Assembly: GCA_030430575.1 (NCBI GenBank)
Contig: JAUIKF010000004.1
Span: 149,636 to 213,635, forward strand
Reading direction: 5' to 3'
Origin: Bacteroidia bacterium
GTDB lineage: Bacteria; Bacteroidota; Bacteroidia; J057
DNA: 64,000 bases
Both the position numbers and the translations under genes were made by a program. Under the pieces are notes generated by a model. It had not been told where the DNA came from. It saw only the letters and a list, made by a program, of their open reading frames with translations, and did not search any database. Shown here in pieces: positions 1 through 9,073 of this stretch. The first letter of the stretch is position 1, and every line of letters starts with the position of its first letter.

Positions 1-2756
1 GGCGTCGCTACAGTATAAGGGAATTTCTCATCCGCGAACATCATTACCTCTTTGGCGCGTGCGCGCAAATCAGCAGGGCTGGCTGCGCCCAGCTCTTGAG
101 GAATGCTCAATGAGTCCTGAGCCGCCTTCTCCAAGTCTTCTGCTTCGCCCAAATAATAACTAGCCAGTTGATAGAATACCCCGTGGTAGTTGCCGATCAT
201 CCGATTGATGTTTTCGTCATAATAAACACTAGGATCATCTAAATTGCGGTAACGGCCTTTTTCTACCAAGTTTGTATACATACGGTCAGCATCTATACCG
301 CCTTGATAAGGATTCATGGGATCATTATTGCGCGGGTATTTGACAGGCAATACGCGATAGGCCAGACCTTCTAGACGGATATTGTTGCGTAGGCCGATGA
401 AGGAATTAGGGGCTACGGTATTGGCAAAATACACAGGGCGTTCCCAACCGCCTTTAGCCACATTTTCCAGCAAATTGACAATCAGCATATCCTTCAATTC
501 TAGGTAGCGGCGCTCCCCTCCACCACGAGTAGGAATGGTCCAATCCATGACATTTCCATTGATCAATTCTGCTTCTTTTTCTGAAATAACCCCCTGACTG
601 ATGAGTTCTTGGGTGTTGACAGGTAGCCTCAAATTGAGTTTCGTTTGGTCTTGGCGGAAATACGATGCTTGCTTTTCCATGCCCGTGTAGTCACGTTTTT
701 TCATGGAAATTGGTAATGGGGCAGACTGGTTCACCTGATGCTTCATCTGATCGATATACCAGTCTGTATTCACATAGCTGAGGCAGAGAACACGCACATC
801 TGGGCGCTCGTTTTCTACTTCCTGGATATACCATAGCGGGAAGGTGTCATTGTCCCCATTGGTGAAGAGAATGGCATTTTTTTCGAGAGAATTCAGCAAA
901 TTATAAGCAGAATCAGGGGCTACATAACGGCCGTGGCGCGAGTGATCATCCCAGCCTTCAACAGCCATGAGAATGGGCGCAATCATGCACAAAGCGCCAG
1001 CCACATAGGCAGCATTATCCTTCAAATACTTTTTCCCCCAATCATATAAGGCAATCACCGCAAGTCCTATCCATATCGCAAAGGTCTGGAACGACCCTGC
1101 AAAGGAATAATCCCGTTCACGCGGCTGCATGGGATACTGGTTGAGGTAGAGGATAATGGCAAAGCCCGTGAAGAAAAAGAGCAGCCCGATGACAGTGGCA
1201 TCTTTGTTTCGCCTCGAGATCTGATAAGCCAGACCGATAATCCCCAGAAGGAAAGGAATCATGTAAAAATGGTTCTTCCCTTTATTATTTCTTACCTCAT
1301 CGGTCATTCGGGCAGTTTTTGAGAAATTCAGCCCACTCTCCCAAGCACAATCCTGGAAGTCGTTTTCCCGCCCAGCAAAGTTCCACATAAAGTAGCGCCA
1401 ATACATGTGGACAATCTGGTATTGGACAAAATAGTTCATGTCCTCGCCCTTGGTCGGTCGGTCATCGTAGGGCGTATTGGGTTGGCCGGTATTTCGGACA
1501 TACTTGGTATAAGCATGGGGCCCCATATTGTAGCGGCCTGGCTCGTACATGCGCGGAAAGAGTTTTTTCTTGTTGTCAGGGTATTTTGGGGTCACGCGTG
1601 TCCCCACCTGGGTATAATTGTCTGCACCATCTTCCAGGATATAATCGGGCGTCCGATCATAACCAATAGGTTGGACATTGTATAGGGGCCCATAAACCAG
1701 CGGACGATTCCCATATTGCTCACGCTTCATATAACTAAGAAATGTAAGCGTATTTTCTGGGTTGTTCTCATCAATCGGTGGATTGGCATTGGAACGAATC
1801 GGAATCATGAGATAGGAGGCAAATCCTACATAGACCACGATGATGCCCAAAGCTACCGTATTCCACATGACCAGGTTTTTCTTGTGCGTGTACCAGACAG
1901 CTGTAGCCAAGCCCCCAAACAATAAGATCATAGACAACATTACCCCTGTGCCTATAGGGAGGCCCATACCACTACTTGTACTCCCAGAAGCGCTTTGTAC
2001 GCCAACCATTGCTTTCTCAAAGGCCCAGGCGAGATCAAAAGTCCAAAGAATAATGCCTGTTTGAATAACACCAAGAATGGCAACAGATACGGCGCCTGTT
2101 GCAATAAAACCTCCCCAAGAGAAATCGTATTTTTTGAAATAATAGACAAATGCTAAAGCGGGAATGGTCAGGAGGTTCAGCAAGTGAACACCAATGGAGC
2201 ATCCCATGAGGTACATGATGAGCAGGAGCCAGCGTTGGTGTCCTGGTTCGTCGGCACGGGCTTCCCATTTGAACATTAGCCAAACAACAACCGCCGTGAA
2301 AAAAGAGCTCATCGCATAAACTTCTGCTTCTACTGCATTGAACCAGAAAGAATCAGCAAAAGTACAGGCAAAAGCAGCGACAACTCCTGCCGCCATGATC
2401 GCAAATGTCTGTGACTGATTAGGCTTTTCCTCTTTGCTCAGTAGGAGCCTTTTCGCCAGGATAGTTGTAATCCAAAAAGTAAAGAGAACCGTAAAGGCCG
2501 CCGACATGGCACTTTGGATATTTAGCATTAAGGGGACGACAGTTCCGTCACCAAAGGCAAAAATGGCAAAAATACGGCCGATTAGCAGGAAAAATGGGGC
2601 ACCTGGAGGGTGAGGTACTTCCAACTCATTTGAACAAGCGATGAACTCACCACAATCCCAAAAACTGGCTGTAGGCGCCATTGTCATGAAATACACCAAT
2701 AAGGTAATCCCAAATACCACCCATCCGGTGATGTCATTAATCTTTTTATAACTCAT
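1..2756 (-). CDS. DUF2723 family membrane protein (GT-C-like), C-terminus cut by window edge
   Basis: An open minus-strand frame of about 918 codons runs from an ATG at 2756 through the left edge without a stop, so the gene is partial. The N-terminus reads [20 protein letters not shown], followed by a loop with [13 protein letters not shown] and PHPPGAPFF, the hallmark first-loop acidic motif of Bacteroidota DUF2723 proteins. About ten or more hydrophobic segments follow. The soluble part begins near [20 protein letters not shown]. Family members resemble GT-C glycosyltransferases such as protein O-mannosyltransferases and are thought to act in the inner membrane with lipid-linked sugars. That role is family inference and no activity can be read from the sequence. 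A -7 like element lies about 43 bp upstream. Confidence 0.85.
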   Translation of the reverse strand, partial: [918 protein letters not shown]

Positions 2757-2798
2757 GGATTCGAAGTTTCAATTAACAGGGCTTGAAATTTAAAGGTT

Positions 2799-2806
2799 CA
2801 AATCTA
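2799..2806 (-). promoter_or_regulatory. -7 promoter element for the DUF2723 gene
   Basis: Read on the minus strand this is TAGATTTG, an exact match to the Bacteroidota -7 consensus TAnnTTTG, 43 bp before the ATG at 2756. No convincing -33 TTG is seen at the expected distance, so only the -7 box is claimed. Confidence 0.4.
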
Positions 2807-2911
2807 GTTAATTATGTTGAAAGGACATATAGGAAAGGTGTTAAGGGATAAATGAAAGTCAAAATGAAAATGAAAATTAAAATATGAGTTGACGATCCTT
2901 TATTTTGAGGG

Positions 2912-3607
2912 ATGCAATCACCGATTATTACCAAAACGTCACGACTTTACCTGCGCGAATTTATGCCTGATGATGCGCCGCATTTCTTTGCGCTGAATAA
3001 TGACCCCGAGGTCATTCGCTACACGGGGGATGCCCCTTTCGCTAACGAAGCCGCTGCGCGCGCTTTTCTGGAAGCCTATGATGCGTATGCACGACATGGG
3101 ATGGGACGTTGGGCGGTGATCCGCAAGGAGGATGAAGCGTATTTGGGATGGTGTGGACTAAAGTATTCCCCTGACTTGGATGAGGTAGATATCGGTTTTC
3201 GGTTTTTTCGGAAGTACTGGGGCCGAGGCTACGCCACTGAAGCCGCCCAGGCATGCTTAGCGTATGGGTTGGAGACCTTGGGTCTCAAAGAGATTGTGGG
3301 TCGCGCCATGAAAGCTAATCATGCGTCTATGCGTGTGTTGGAGAAGTTAGGGATGCAATTTTGGAAAGAAATTGATTTTGACGGAGAAGAAGGCGTAAAG
3401 ACCGTTCGCTGCGCTCACTGTCAGAGAAGAGACCGCTCGACTCGAAGACTCCTCTCGCTGTCAGATTGTTCGCTTTGCTCACTGTCAGACCAAGGCATGT
3501 CCCTTTGTCTTTTGTCTGAAAGCGAGTCTTCGAGCGGTCTGACAGTGAGGGGCTTAAGCCCCGAACGATCTCGCAGCGAGCCCAAAGGGCGAGCGGTCTC
3601 GCAGTGA
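2912..3607 (+). CDS. GNAT N-acetyltransferase with repeat-derived C-terminal extension
   Basis: Residues 1-162 form a RimJ/RimL-like GNAT domain: N-terminal TSRLYLREFMPDDAP, and the acetyl-CoA loop KYWGRGYATEA at about 101-111 followed by a LKEIVGRAMKANHASMRVLEKLGM segment typical of the family. The family usually ends about 170-180 residues in. Here codon 163 enters a ~230-bp palindromic repeat element (3400-3629), so the last 69 residues are low-complexity Ser/Arg/Leu sequence encoded by the element, and the stop codon lies inside it. The natural C-terminus has been replaced, which may impair or alter the enzyme. Substrate is unknown. The ATG at 2912 gives the expected family start. Confidence 0.85.
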   Translation: MQSPIITKTSRLYLREFMPDDAPHFFALNNDPEVIRYTGDAPFANEAAARAFLEAYDAYARHGMGRWAVIRKEDEAYLGWCGLKYSPDLDEVDIGFRFFRKYWGRGYATEAAQACLAYGLETLGLKEIVGRAMKANHASMRVLEKLGMQFWKEIDFDGEEGVKTVRCAHCQRRDRSTRRLLSLSDCSLCSLSDQGMSLCLLSESESSSGLTVRGLSPERSRSEPKGRAVSQ

Positions 3608-3629
3608 GGAGCGAACGCGACGAACGGTC
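3400..3629. repeat. Palindromic repeat element, family 1, copy 1
   Basis: A 230-bp segment is bounded by perfect 9-bp inverted ends, GACCGTTCG at 3400-3408 and CGAACGGTC at 3621-3629. Inside are repeated GACCGCTCG/CGAGCGGTC modules, CGAGTCTTCGAG units and a perfect palindrome GGGGCTTAAGCCCC at 3549-3562. Its right end touches the stop codon of gpsA (3630-3632), and its left end interrupts the acetyltransferase frame. A second copy in opposite orientation lies at 18196-18414. No transposase is encoded, so it resembles a MITE or REP-type element. Confidence 0.75.
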
Positions 3630-4679
3630 TCAAATAAACTCCACATCTTCCGTAAATGGATACTCCATCAGCAATCGCAACCCACGTTGTATGTCCATCC
3701 CTTCAAATAAGACACGATAGACTGCTTGAGTTATGGGAGCAGGTAGTTTGTAGCGATTGGCCAATGCACGCATGATGCAAGTCGTATTGACGCCTTCGGC
3801 TACCTCATCCATACTCTCGATGATCTGGGCGAGGGTCTCGCCTTTGGCGAGTCGGTGGCCTACCGTGAAGTTTCGACTGTGAGAACTAGAGCAGGTGGCG
3901 ACGAGGTCCCCTATACCTGCCAGGCCCAAGAAGGCCTTCGGATCGGCGCCTAGCCCTTTCCCCAAATGAATGATCTCCGCCATCCCTCTCGCAATCAGGA
4001 GTGAACGCGTATTATGTCCATAGCCCAGCCCTTCCAAAATACCTGCGGAAATCGCCATGATATTTTTGAGCACACCGGCCAATTCTATCCCGATCAGGTG
4101 ATGATTGGCATGTACGCGAAAGCGTCGAGACCGCAAGACGGCACTTCCTTCTCGTATGACTTCGTCGAAGTGACTGGCCACTACTGTAGCGGCGGGCTGT
4201 CCATCAAATATCTCAAAGGAGAGATTGGGGCCTGCCATACAGCCCACCCGCCGGACAACCGTCTCTTCAACGATCAACTCACTCATCGTCTTGACTTCCT
4301 CTTTTTCCAAAGTCTCTACCTCATGAATGACTTTTCCCTCAGGCAGCCGTACATCTAGGCCTTTGGTACCGTGGATAAGGATATGGTAAGGGTGTAAATA
4401 AGGAGACAACTGCTGGAGCATATTGCGGAAGGCAGCTGCAGGAACGATGGGAAAGATAAGGCCACAGGAAGATGCCAATTCTTCATGAGAAGTAGTCACA
4501 TGAATATTCTCATGCATCTTGCGCCCTTTGAGGGTGCGGGTAGTATGAATTTGATCGGCAATTTCCTGGCGACGTGCCAAGAGGAGCACCTTGCCATTCT
4601 CAGCCATGATATTGGCGATAGCAGTTCCGAAGCTTCCTGCACCGATAACGCCTGCGATATAATCAGATGTGGTTTTCAA
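3630..4679 (-). CDS. gpsA: NAD(P)-dependent glycerol-3-phosphate dehydrogenase
   Basis: This cytosolic enzyme reduces dihydroxyacetone phosphate to sn-glycerol-3-phosphate, the starting point of phospholipid synthesis. The Rossmann motif GAGSFGTAIA lies at about residues 13-22. HGTKGLD, GCMAGPNLSFEIFDGQPAATVVAS and the catalytic-lysine region ELAGVLKNIMAISAGILEGLGYGHNTRSLLIARGMAEI match the family, followed by GLAGIGDLVATC and SRNFTVG. At 349 residues the length is normal. The start overlaps the last 17 bp of the PlsB-like acyltransferase gene upstream, so the two are very probably co-transcribed: one enzyme makes the acceptor that the other acylates. Its stop codon directly abuts repeat element family 1. 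Confidence 0.96.
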   Translation of the reverse strand: MKTTSDYIAGVIGAGSFGTAIANIMAENGKVLLLARRQEIADQIHTTRTLKGRKMHENIHVTTSHEELASSCGLIFPIVPAAAFRNMLQQLSPYLHPYHILIHGTKGLDVRLPEGKVIHEVETLEKEEVKTMSELIVEETVVRRVGCMAGPNLSFEIFDGQPAATVVASHFDEVIREGSAVLRSRRFRVHANHHLIGIELAGVLKNIMAISAGILEGLGYGHNTRSLLIARGMAEIIHLGKGLGADPKAFLGLAGIGDLVATCSSSHSRNFTVGHRLAKGETLAQIIESMDEVAEGVNTTCIMRALANRYKLPAPITQAVYRVLFEGMDIQRGLRLLMEYPFTEDVEFI

Positions 4680-6369
4680 GTCCGTAGCCTTCTAGGCGGT
4701 TGCGATAGTAATACAACAAATTCATGTCCTCAGAGGCCAGTGTCTGGGGATTCTGGAAAGTAAGGGGCCTTTTGCTGTGATATAAGCCTAGGTTCTTCAC
4801 CCCATGCTCTATGATGCTCATGGTATTGGTCTCTAGGTGAGGAGAGAGCATGACCTTGCTCCGGTCTCTCAGGTTTTTGAGAACCTGCATAATGCGATCT
4901 ACCGTCGCCAGGTACTCCTTCAATCCCAATACGCGATCTTCCTCAGAGAGCCTCAGTAAGGCATATAAGTCAAAATCAGGGAATCGACGCTTTAGCATTT
5001 CAAACGCCACAAAAGCGACGATATGGCTCGAAAATACATGGTTCTCAGCGTGATAGCGGTCTACGATCCGCTCACCAAGCATGCGGGTGTACTCTCCATC
5101 ACGTTGAACATCTTCGCGAATCTCTCCCCGAGTCATAAAGTATTCTTTCACATCGATATCCCGACCATGTTGTCCGATACTCACTCCTGCTTCGTCCACG
5201 AAATTCCCAAAGATATCCATCGGCTTCCCAAAGTTGAGCGTGATATCTGATGTTTTCCCAAACGTTTTCCAAATAAACTGGATGAATTTTCGATAGCTAG
5301 CAAATTCATCATTGATGATATAGTATTGCTCTTGCCCTGTCCGCTTGAGATGCTGATTGATAAGCGATTTGGCTTCTAGGACAAAATGATAGCTCATGAC
5401 GACAGGTACCACAAAAATCTTCTTTTGACTTCCATTGTCAAGGAAATTGCGGCGCTGAGCTTCCACAGCGGTCCCCAATAACCCCAATTTGAGGTGCTTT
5501 TCAATCATACCTGTCCGTGACCGAGTTCCTCCAGGGAAAAATAAACTGTGGCAGTTTTTCTCAATGGCTAGGGTCGAATAAGCGTCAAGGGTGGTGCGAT
5601 AAATAGGATTTCTCTTCCTTCTATCCACCCGATAAGCGCCTGCCCGGCTCATGAAGTGGGCGAGGATTTTATTGTTAAACAAATTCAGCCCGGCTCCATA
5701 GATAAAAGCAGGCAATCCGAGCGCATGAAGGCTCCATCCTACGATGATCGAATCGACATTGCTGATATGGGTGGGGACCAGGACGATAGTCCCTTTAGCT
5801 GCGAGTGTACGTAAAGCGTCTATTTCTCCACGTAAGTGTACTTTTTCCTGTAAGCCAATTCGGTGATTGATGACCGATTTGATGGTTTTGCCAGCAGAGG
5901 CATTGAGGAGAGTAGAAAAAATAAAGGGCAATACACGCTTGGCAAAATGGTAAGTAGAAGGCTTAAAGGTGCTCGAAATCTCATTGGCATAAACCGAGAC
6001 AATGCTTTCAAGCATTTCTTCACTTTTTGCTGAAAATGCTGCGGGATCGTTCTCTAATTGTTCGTTTTGTACCAATTGGTGCTTGATCTCCTTCCAGAAT
6101 TTGCGCTCATCTTTTGGGTCAATTTTCCAGGGGTCTTCGACCATTCGCAAGTGCTCGCGATGCATAGTAGTCGCGATCAGATCGTGCAGGTCTTTGCCTT
6201 CCCTCGCCGCATGTTTATGCAATTGCGTTAACGTCTCTGCTTGGACCAGCTTCACAAAGTCCTTGTTCTTCCGCAACAGTTTGGCTATTGGCCAATCCTT
6301 TATCTGAGGGATTACCGGCGGCAGCAGAATGCCCTCGTTTTGGTAAGCAAGTTTGGCGGGTTTAGCCAT
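4663..6369 (-). CDS. PlsB-like glycerol-3-phosphate/lysophosphatidate acyltransferase
   Basis: A 568-residue PlsC/PlsB-superfamily acyltransferase. The catalytic HX4D box appears as THISNVDS at about residue 200, and the substrate-binding block as SLFFPGGTRSRTG further on. AGAYRVDRR corresponds to the third family block. The long N- and C-terminal helical parts match large PlsB-type glycerol-3-phosphate 1-acyltransferases rather than the ~250-residue PlsC. It probably transfers a fatty acyl group to sn-glycerol-3-phosphate at the inner membrane. The gene overlaps gpsA by 17 bp and follows the YiiX-like gene by 26 bp, which suggests one transcript. The alternative is a broader lysophospholipid acyltransferase. 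Confidence 0.85.
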   Translation of the reverse strand: MAKPAKLAYQNEGILLPPVIPQIKDWPIAKLLRKNKDFVKLVQAETLTQLHKHAAREGKDLHDLIATTMHREHLRMVEDPWKIDPKDERKFWKEIKHQLVQNEQLENDPAAFSAKSEEMLESIVSVYANEISSTFKPSTYHFAKRVLPFIFSTLLNASAGKTIKSVINHRIGLQEKVHLRGEIDALRTLAAKGTIVLVPTHISNVDSIIVGWSLHALGLPAFIYGAGLNLFNNKILAHFMSRAGAYRVDRRKRNPIYRTTLDAYSTLAIEKNCHSLFFPGGTRSRTGMIEKHLKLGLLGTAVEAQRRNFLDNGSQKKIFVVPVVMSYHFVLEAKSLINQHLKRTGQEQYYIINDEFASYRKFIQFIWKTFGKTSDITLNFGKPMDIFGNFVDEAGVSIGQHGRDIDVKEYFMTRGEIREDVQRDGEYTRMLGERIVDRYHAENHVFSSHIVAFVAFEMLKRRFPDFDLYALLRLSEEDRVLGLKEYLATVDRIMQVLKNLRDRSKVMLSPHLETNTMSIIEHGVKNLGLYHSKRPLTFQNPQTLASEDMNLLYYYRNRLEGYGLENHI

Positions 6370-6395
6370 GGGGGAAATTAGGAATTAAGAATTAC

Positions 6396-7883
6396 TCATT
6401 TTATCATTTGCCGTGTCTGCCGTATCAGCTCCCAGTAGGGAGGTAAATACCCCTCCTTTGTTTGAAAGTTTTGGGCACTTTCTAACACTTGGGCCTTGAT
6501 CTCGGCATGGCGTTCTGAAAACCGCTGAATTTTTAAGGCTGTCACGGCATTCATCCCCTCTGGGACAGGTCCCACGCCGCCAAATTGATTCACGATCCAG
6601 CTATACGCTTTTGCAAGCCTGACCAAGGGCAAAGTCAGGTGCGCATATTCCAGTTCATCTCCGGCATCTGCTCCTTCGAGCATCAGGTCAATCACTGCAT
6701 TGTCCACGTGATCATCAAATAGCGTCTCTAAATTACGCCATTCGGCCACTACCGTCAGTTGGGGATCATACTCCAGATCTGCTGGTTCATGGGTTTCGAA
6801 ATTTGTCACACCAATGGCTGACAGCCAGTTCACCAACCCCTCCGAAGAAATCGTCGAAATACCCATCCACAGATCTAGCCCTTTCTGATGATAGGCATCA
6901 TAAGCCACTTCCGAGCAGAATTTGGCATGTGGGTCTTTGAAGTCCATAGCAAAATCATAAGGAATATGTCGATTATTGGCTTCTTCGAGGGCATAGGTGG
7001 CTGCTTTATGGGGAAGCATGGGGTCTGACTGGATAGCAGGCAGATCAGCCCTGGGGCGCAGGACGAGAACGCGAAGCTTTTTGTCCTCCAAATATTGATT
7101 CAAATCCGCAATGGCCACCCCCAGCTCTATATGCGCTTCAATGATAGACGGCGCCTGGGTTTGTTCATCGATATGTACCAAAGCGACATGGGAGAAATTA
7201 CCAGGAAAATCATTTCCCCGGGAGATCAGGGCAGAAGCTGCCGCACCGCCACGTGACACGAGGATGTCTCCGCTATGGATGTCTACGCCATGAATATGGG
7301 CCATTGGGGTAGCTGAAGGCTCGTTTTTGCCCGGCGTCAAGGCATCCCAGTTTTCTGGACTTACCTGAAGCATAACTTCTTCTGCGGCAGCACGTCCCCC
7401 ATACAAGAGGCGATAAAGCGTCTCCCGCGCCTCTCGTGAGTTCATGTCCCATTGCTGAGACTGAGATTTGGTGGTCTCGCGGAGTTTGCTGTATAACTGC
7501 AAATAATACCCCAAGCCATCTTCACAAGCTCCGATCATCGGCGCCAACCCAAAAAATTGCTGCTCCAGGTCGCGGAAACGCTGATCGGTAGGCGGCAATT
7601 GAAGAGAATCTATTTCTTGTAAGAGGGTGAGGGTGAAGGCCATACGCGCCTCCAGGTCACTCTCCAAACTCTCGCATCCGGCCGCCCTCGCTGCCAGAAA
7701 TTGCTTCTCATAAGCTTCCCAGCGGGCATCTTGGTCCCAGACAAAAGGCCGCTCTCCAGGCGATTCAGGCACAGGAGGACTGCCTCCTGGAATGAGTAGT
7801 AATAGATAAGCACCTATCATGATCAGCCCGATACGTAACAGTCGCTTAGGCCACTTGCGAGGAAGAGGAGGGGATTCACTCAT
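6396..7883 (-). CDS. YiiX-like permuted NlpC/P60 (papain-like) hydrolase, membrane-anchored
   Basis: A 495-residue protein with one N-terminal membrane helix at about residues 14-32. The central domain carries the circularly permuted NlpC/P60 order His-Glu-Cys: HSGDILVSRGG entry strand, FSHVALV with the catalytic His, IIEAHIELGV with the acidic residue, and FCSEVAYDAY with the nucleophilic Cys. This is the YiiX/YebB (DUF830) group, proposed to be amidases, peptidases or lipid-modifying thiol enzymes. The flanks before and after the domain are helical and not recognised. Its position just upstream of the phospholipid acyltransferase and gpsA would fit an envelope or lipid role, which is inference only. 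Confidence 0.82.
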   Translation of the reverse strand: MSESPPLPRKWPKRLLRIGLIMIGAYLLLLIPGGSPPVPESPGERPFVWDQDARWEAYEKQFLAARAAGCESLESDLEARMAFTLTLLQEIDSLQLPPTDQRFRDLEQQFFGLAPMIGACEDGLGYYLQLYSKLRETTKSQSQQWDMNSREARETLYRLLYGGRAAAEEVMLQVSPENWDALTPGKNEPSATPMAHIHGVDIHSGDILVSRGGAAASALISRGNDFPGNFSHVALVHIDEQTQAPSIIEAHIELGVAIADLNQYLEDKKLRVLVLRPRADLPAIQSDPMLPHKAATYALEEANNRHIPYDFAMDFKDPHAKFCSEVAYDAYHQKGLDLWMGISTISSEGLVNWLSAIGVTNFETHEPADLEYDPQLTVVAEWRNLETLFDDHVDNAVIDLMLEGADAGDELEYAHLTLPLVRLAKAYSWIVNQFGGVGPVPEGMNAVTALKIQRFSERHAEIKAQVLESAQNFQTKEGYLPPYWELIRQTRQMIK

Positions 7884-7992
7884 AACTATAGGAGATTATT
7901 AATTATGGTTAATCGATAACTTTAGGATGGAAGGTTAGGTCAAAGATTACCAATACTGTTAAGTGAAAATAATAAACAAGAAACAAGGTATA

Positions 7993-8012
7993 TCCTGAGT
8001 CTCGTCGAAGGA
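7993..8012. repeat. Dispersed TCCTGAG..TCGAAGGA repeat
   Basis: The 20 bases TCCTGAGTCTCGTCGAAGGA match a short dispersed intergenic repeat seen twice more in this window (24599-24618, and inverted at 43344-43362). The surrounding 7884-8076 gap between the YiiX-like gene and folD holds no gene. Confidence 0.5.
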
Positions 8013-8076
8013 AAGTAAAAAGGGAGGCATGTCTTTTGACCTAACTTTTAACTTTGTAAATCCTTGTTAATTATTC

Positions 8077-8967
8077 TTACTTGTTGTTAATCTTATTCTG
8101 GTACGCCTTTAGCGTATTTTTCATCAGCATACTGACAGTCATAGGGCCTACTCCACCTGGGACAGGGGTGATGTAGCTGCACTTGGGAGCTACAGAGTCA
8201 AAATGCACATCTCCTGCTAGTCGGTAGCCTGATTTTCTTGTGCTGTCAGGTACCCGCGTGATGCCCACGTCAATGACAATCGCTCCTTCTTTGACCATTT
8301 CGCCCTTCAGGAATTCAGGCCTACCAAGTGCTACAACAATGATATCTGCTTGTTGACAAAAAGCCTCTAATTCGGCTGAAGGGGTACGGCTGTGACAGAT
8401 CGTCACGGTGCAGTTGCCTGGTTTTCCCTTGCCAGAAAGCAGAATGGACATGGGGCGCCCCACGATATTTGATCGTCCAAGGACGACACAATGTTTGCCA
8501 GAGGTATCTATGTCATAGCGTTTGAGCATTTCCATGATTCCGGCAGGTGTAGCGGGCAGCAATGTCGGTAGCCCAAGGGTCATCTTGCCTACATTGACAG
8601 GGTGGAACCCGTCAGCGTCTTTTTCGGGTTGGATGGCGTGGATGACCGCGTCTGGGTCTATTTGTTTGGGTAATGGAAGCTGTACAATCATGCCGTCTAC
8701 GCCGTCATCGGCGTTAAGCGCAGCTACCTCAGCCAAGAGTTCTTCTTGGCTGATGGAAGCGGGAAACCGCTTCAGGGTAGAGCGAAATCCGACATAGCCG
8801 CAGGCTTTGATCTTGTGATTGACATAGGTCTGGGAAGCCCCGTCTTCCCCTACCAGCACCGCGACAAGGTGAGGGGGGCGTTTTCCTGTAGCAGTAAGCT
8901 CAGAAACTGCTACTTTAAGTTCATCTTTAAGAGTTTGAGAAAGCTGTTTGCCGTTCAGAAGTTCCAT
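8077..8967 (-). CDS. folD: Bifunctional methylenetetrahydrofolate dehydrogenase/cyclohydrolase
   Basis: FolD interconverts 5,10-methylene-THF and 10-formyl-THF in cytosolic one-carbon metabolism. Diagnostic blocks are all present: [13 protein letters not shown] with the catalytic Tyr/Lys pair, [28 protein letters not shown], the NADP site [50 protein letters not shown] and [20 protein letters not shown]. At 296 residues the length is normal. It stands alone, with gaps of 107-193 bp on both sides. Confidence 0.97.
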   Translation of the reverse strand: MELLNGKQLSQTLKDELKVAVSELTATGKRPPHLVAVLVGEDGASQTYVNHKIKACGYVGFRSTLKRFPASISQEELLAEVAALNADDGVDGMIVQLPLPKQIDPDAVIHAIQPEKDADGFHPVNVGKMTLGLPTLLPATPAGIMEMLKRYDIDTSGKHCVVLGRSNIVGRPMSILLSGKGKPGNCTVTICHSRTPSAELEAFCQQADIIVVALGRPEFLKGEMVKEGAIVIDVGITRVPDSTRKSGYRLAGDVHFDSVAPKCSYITPVPGGVGPMTVSMLMKNTLKAYQNKINNK

Positions 8968-9073
8968 ATGGGAATAAAAATCAAAATTAACAGTAAAAGG
9001 AAGTGAGTTTCATAGGAGTAATTTTGAATGGTTTTTTTATTCAACATTCAATCATTCAAAATTCAACATTCAT

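Noticed and set aside
3421..3633. 70-codon minus-strand ORF over repeat element copy 1
   Set aside because: Entirely repeat-derived and without coding character.
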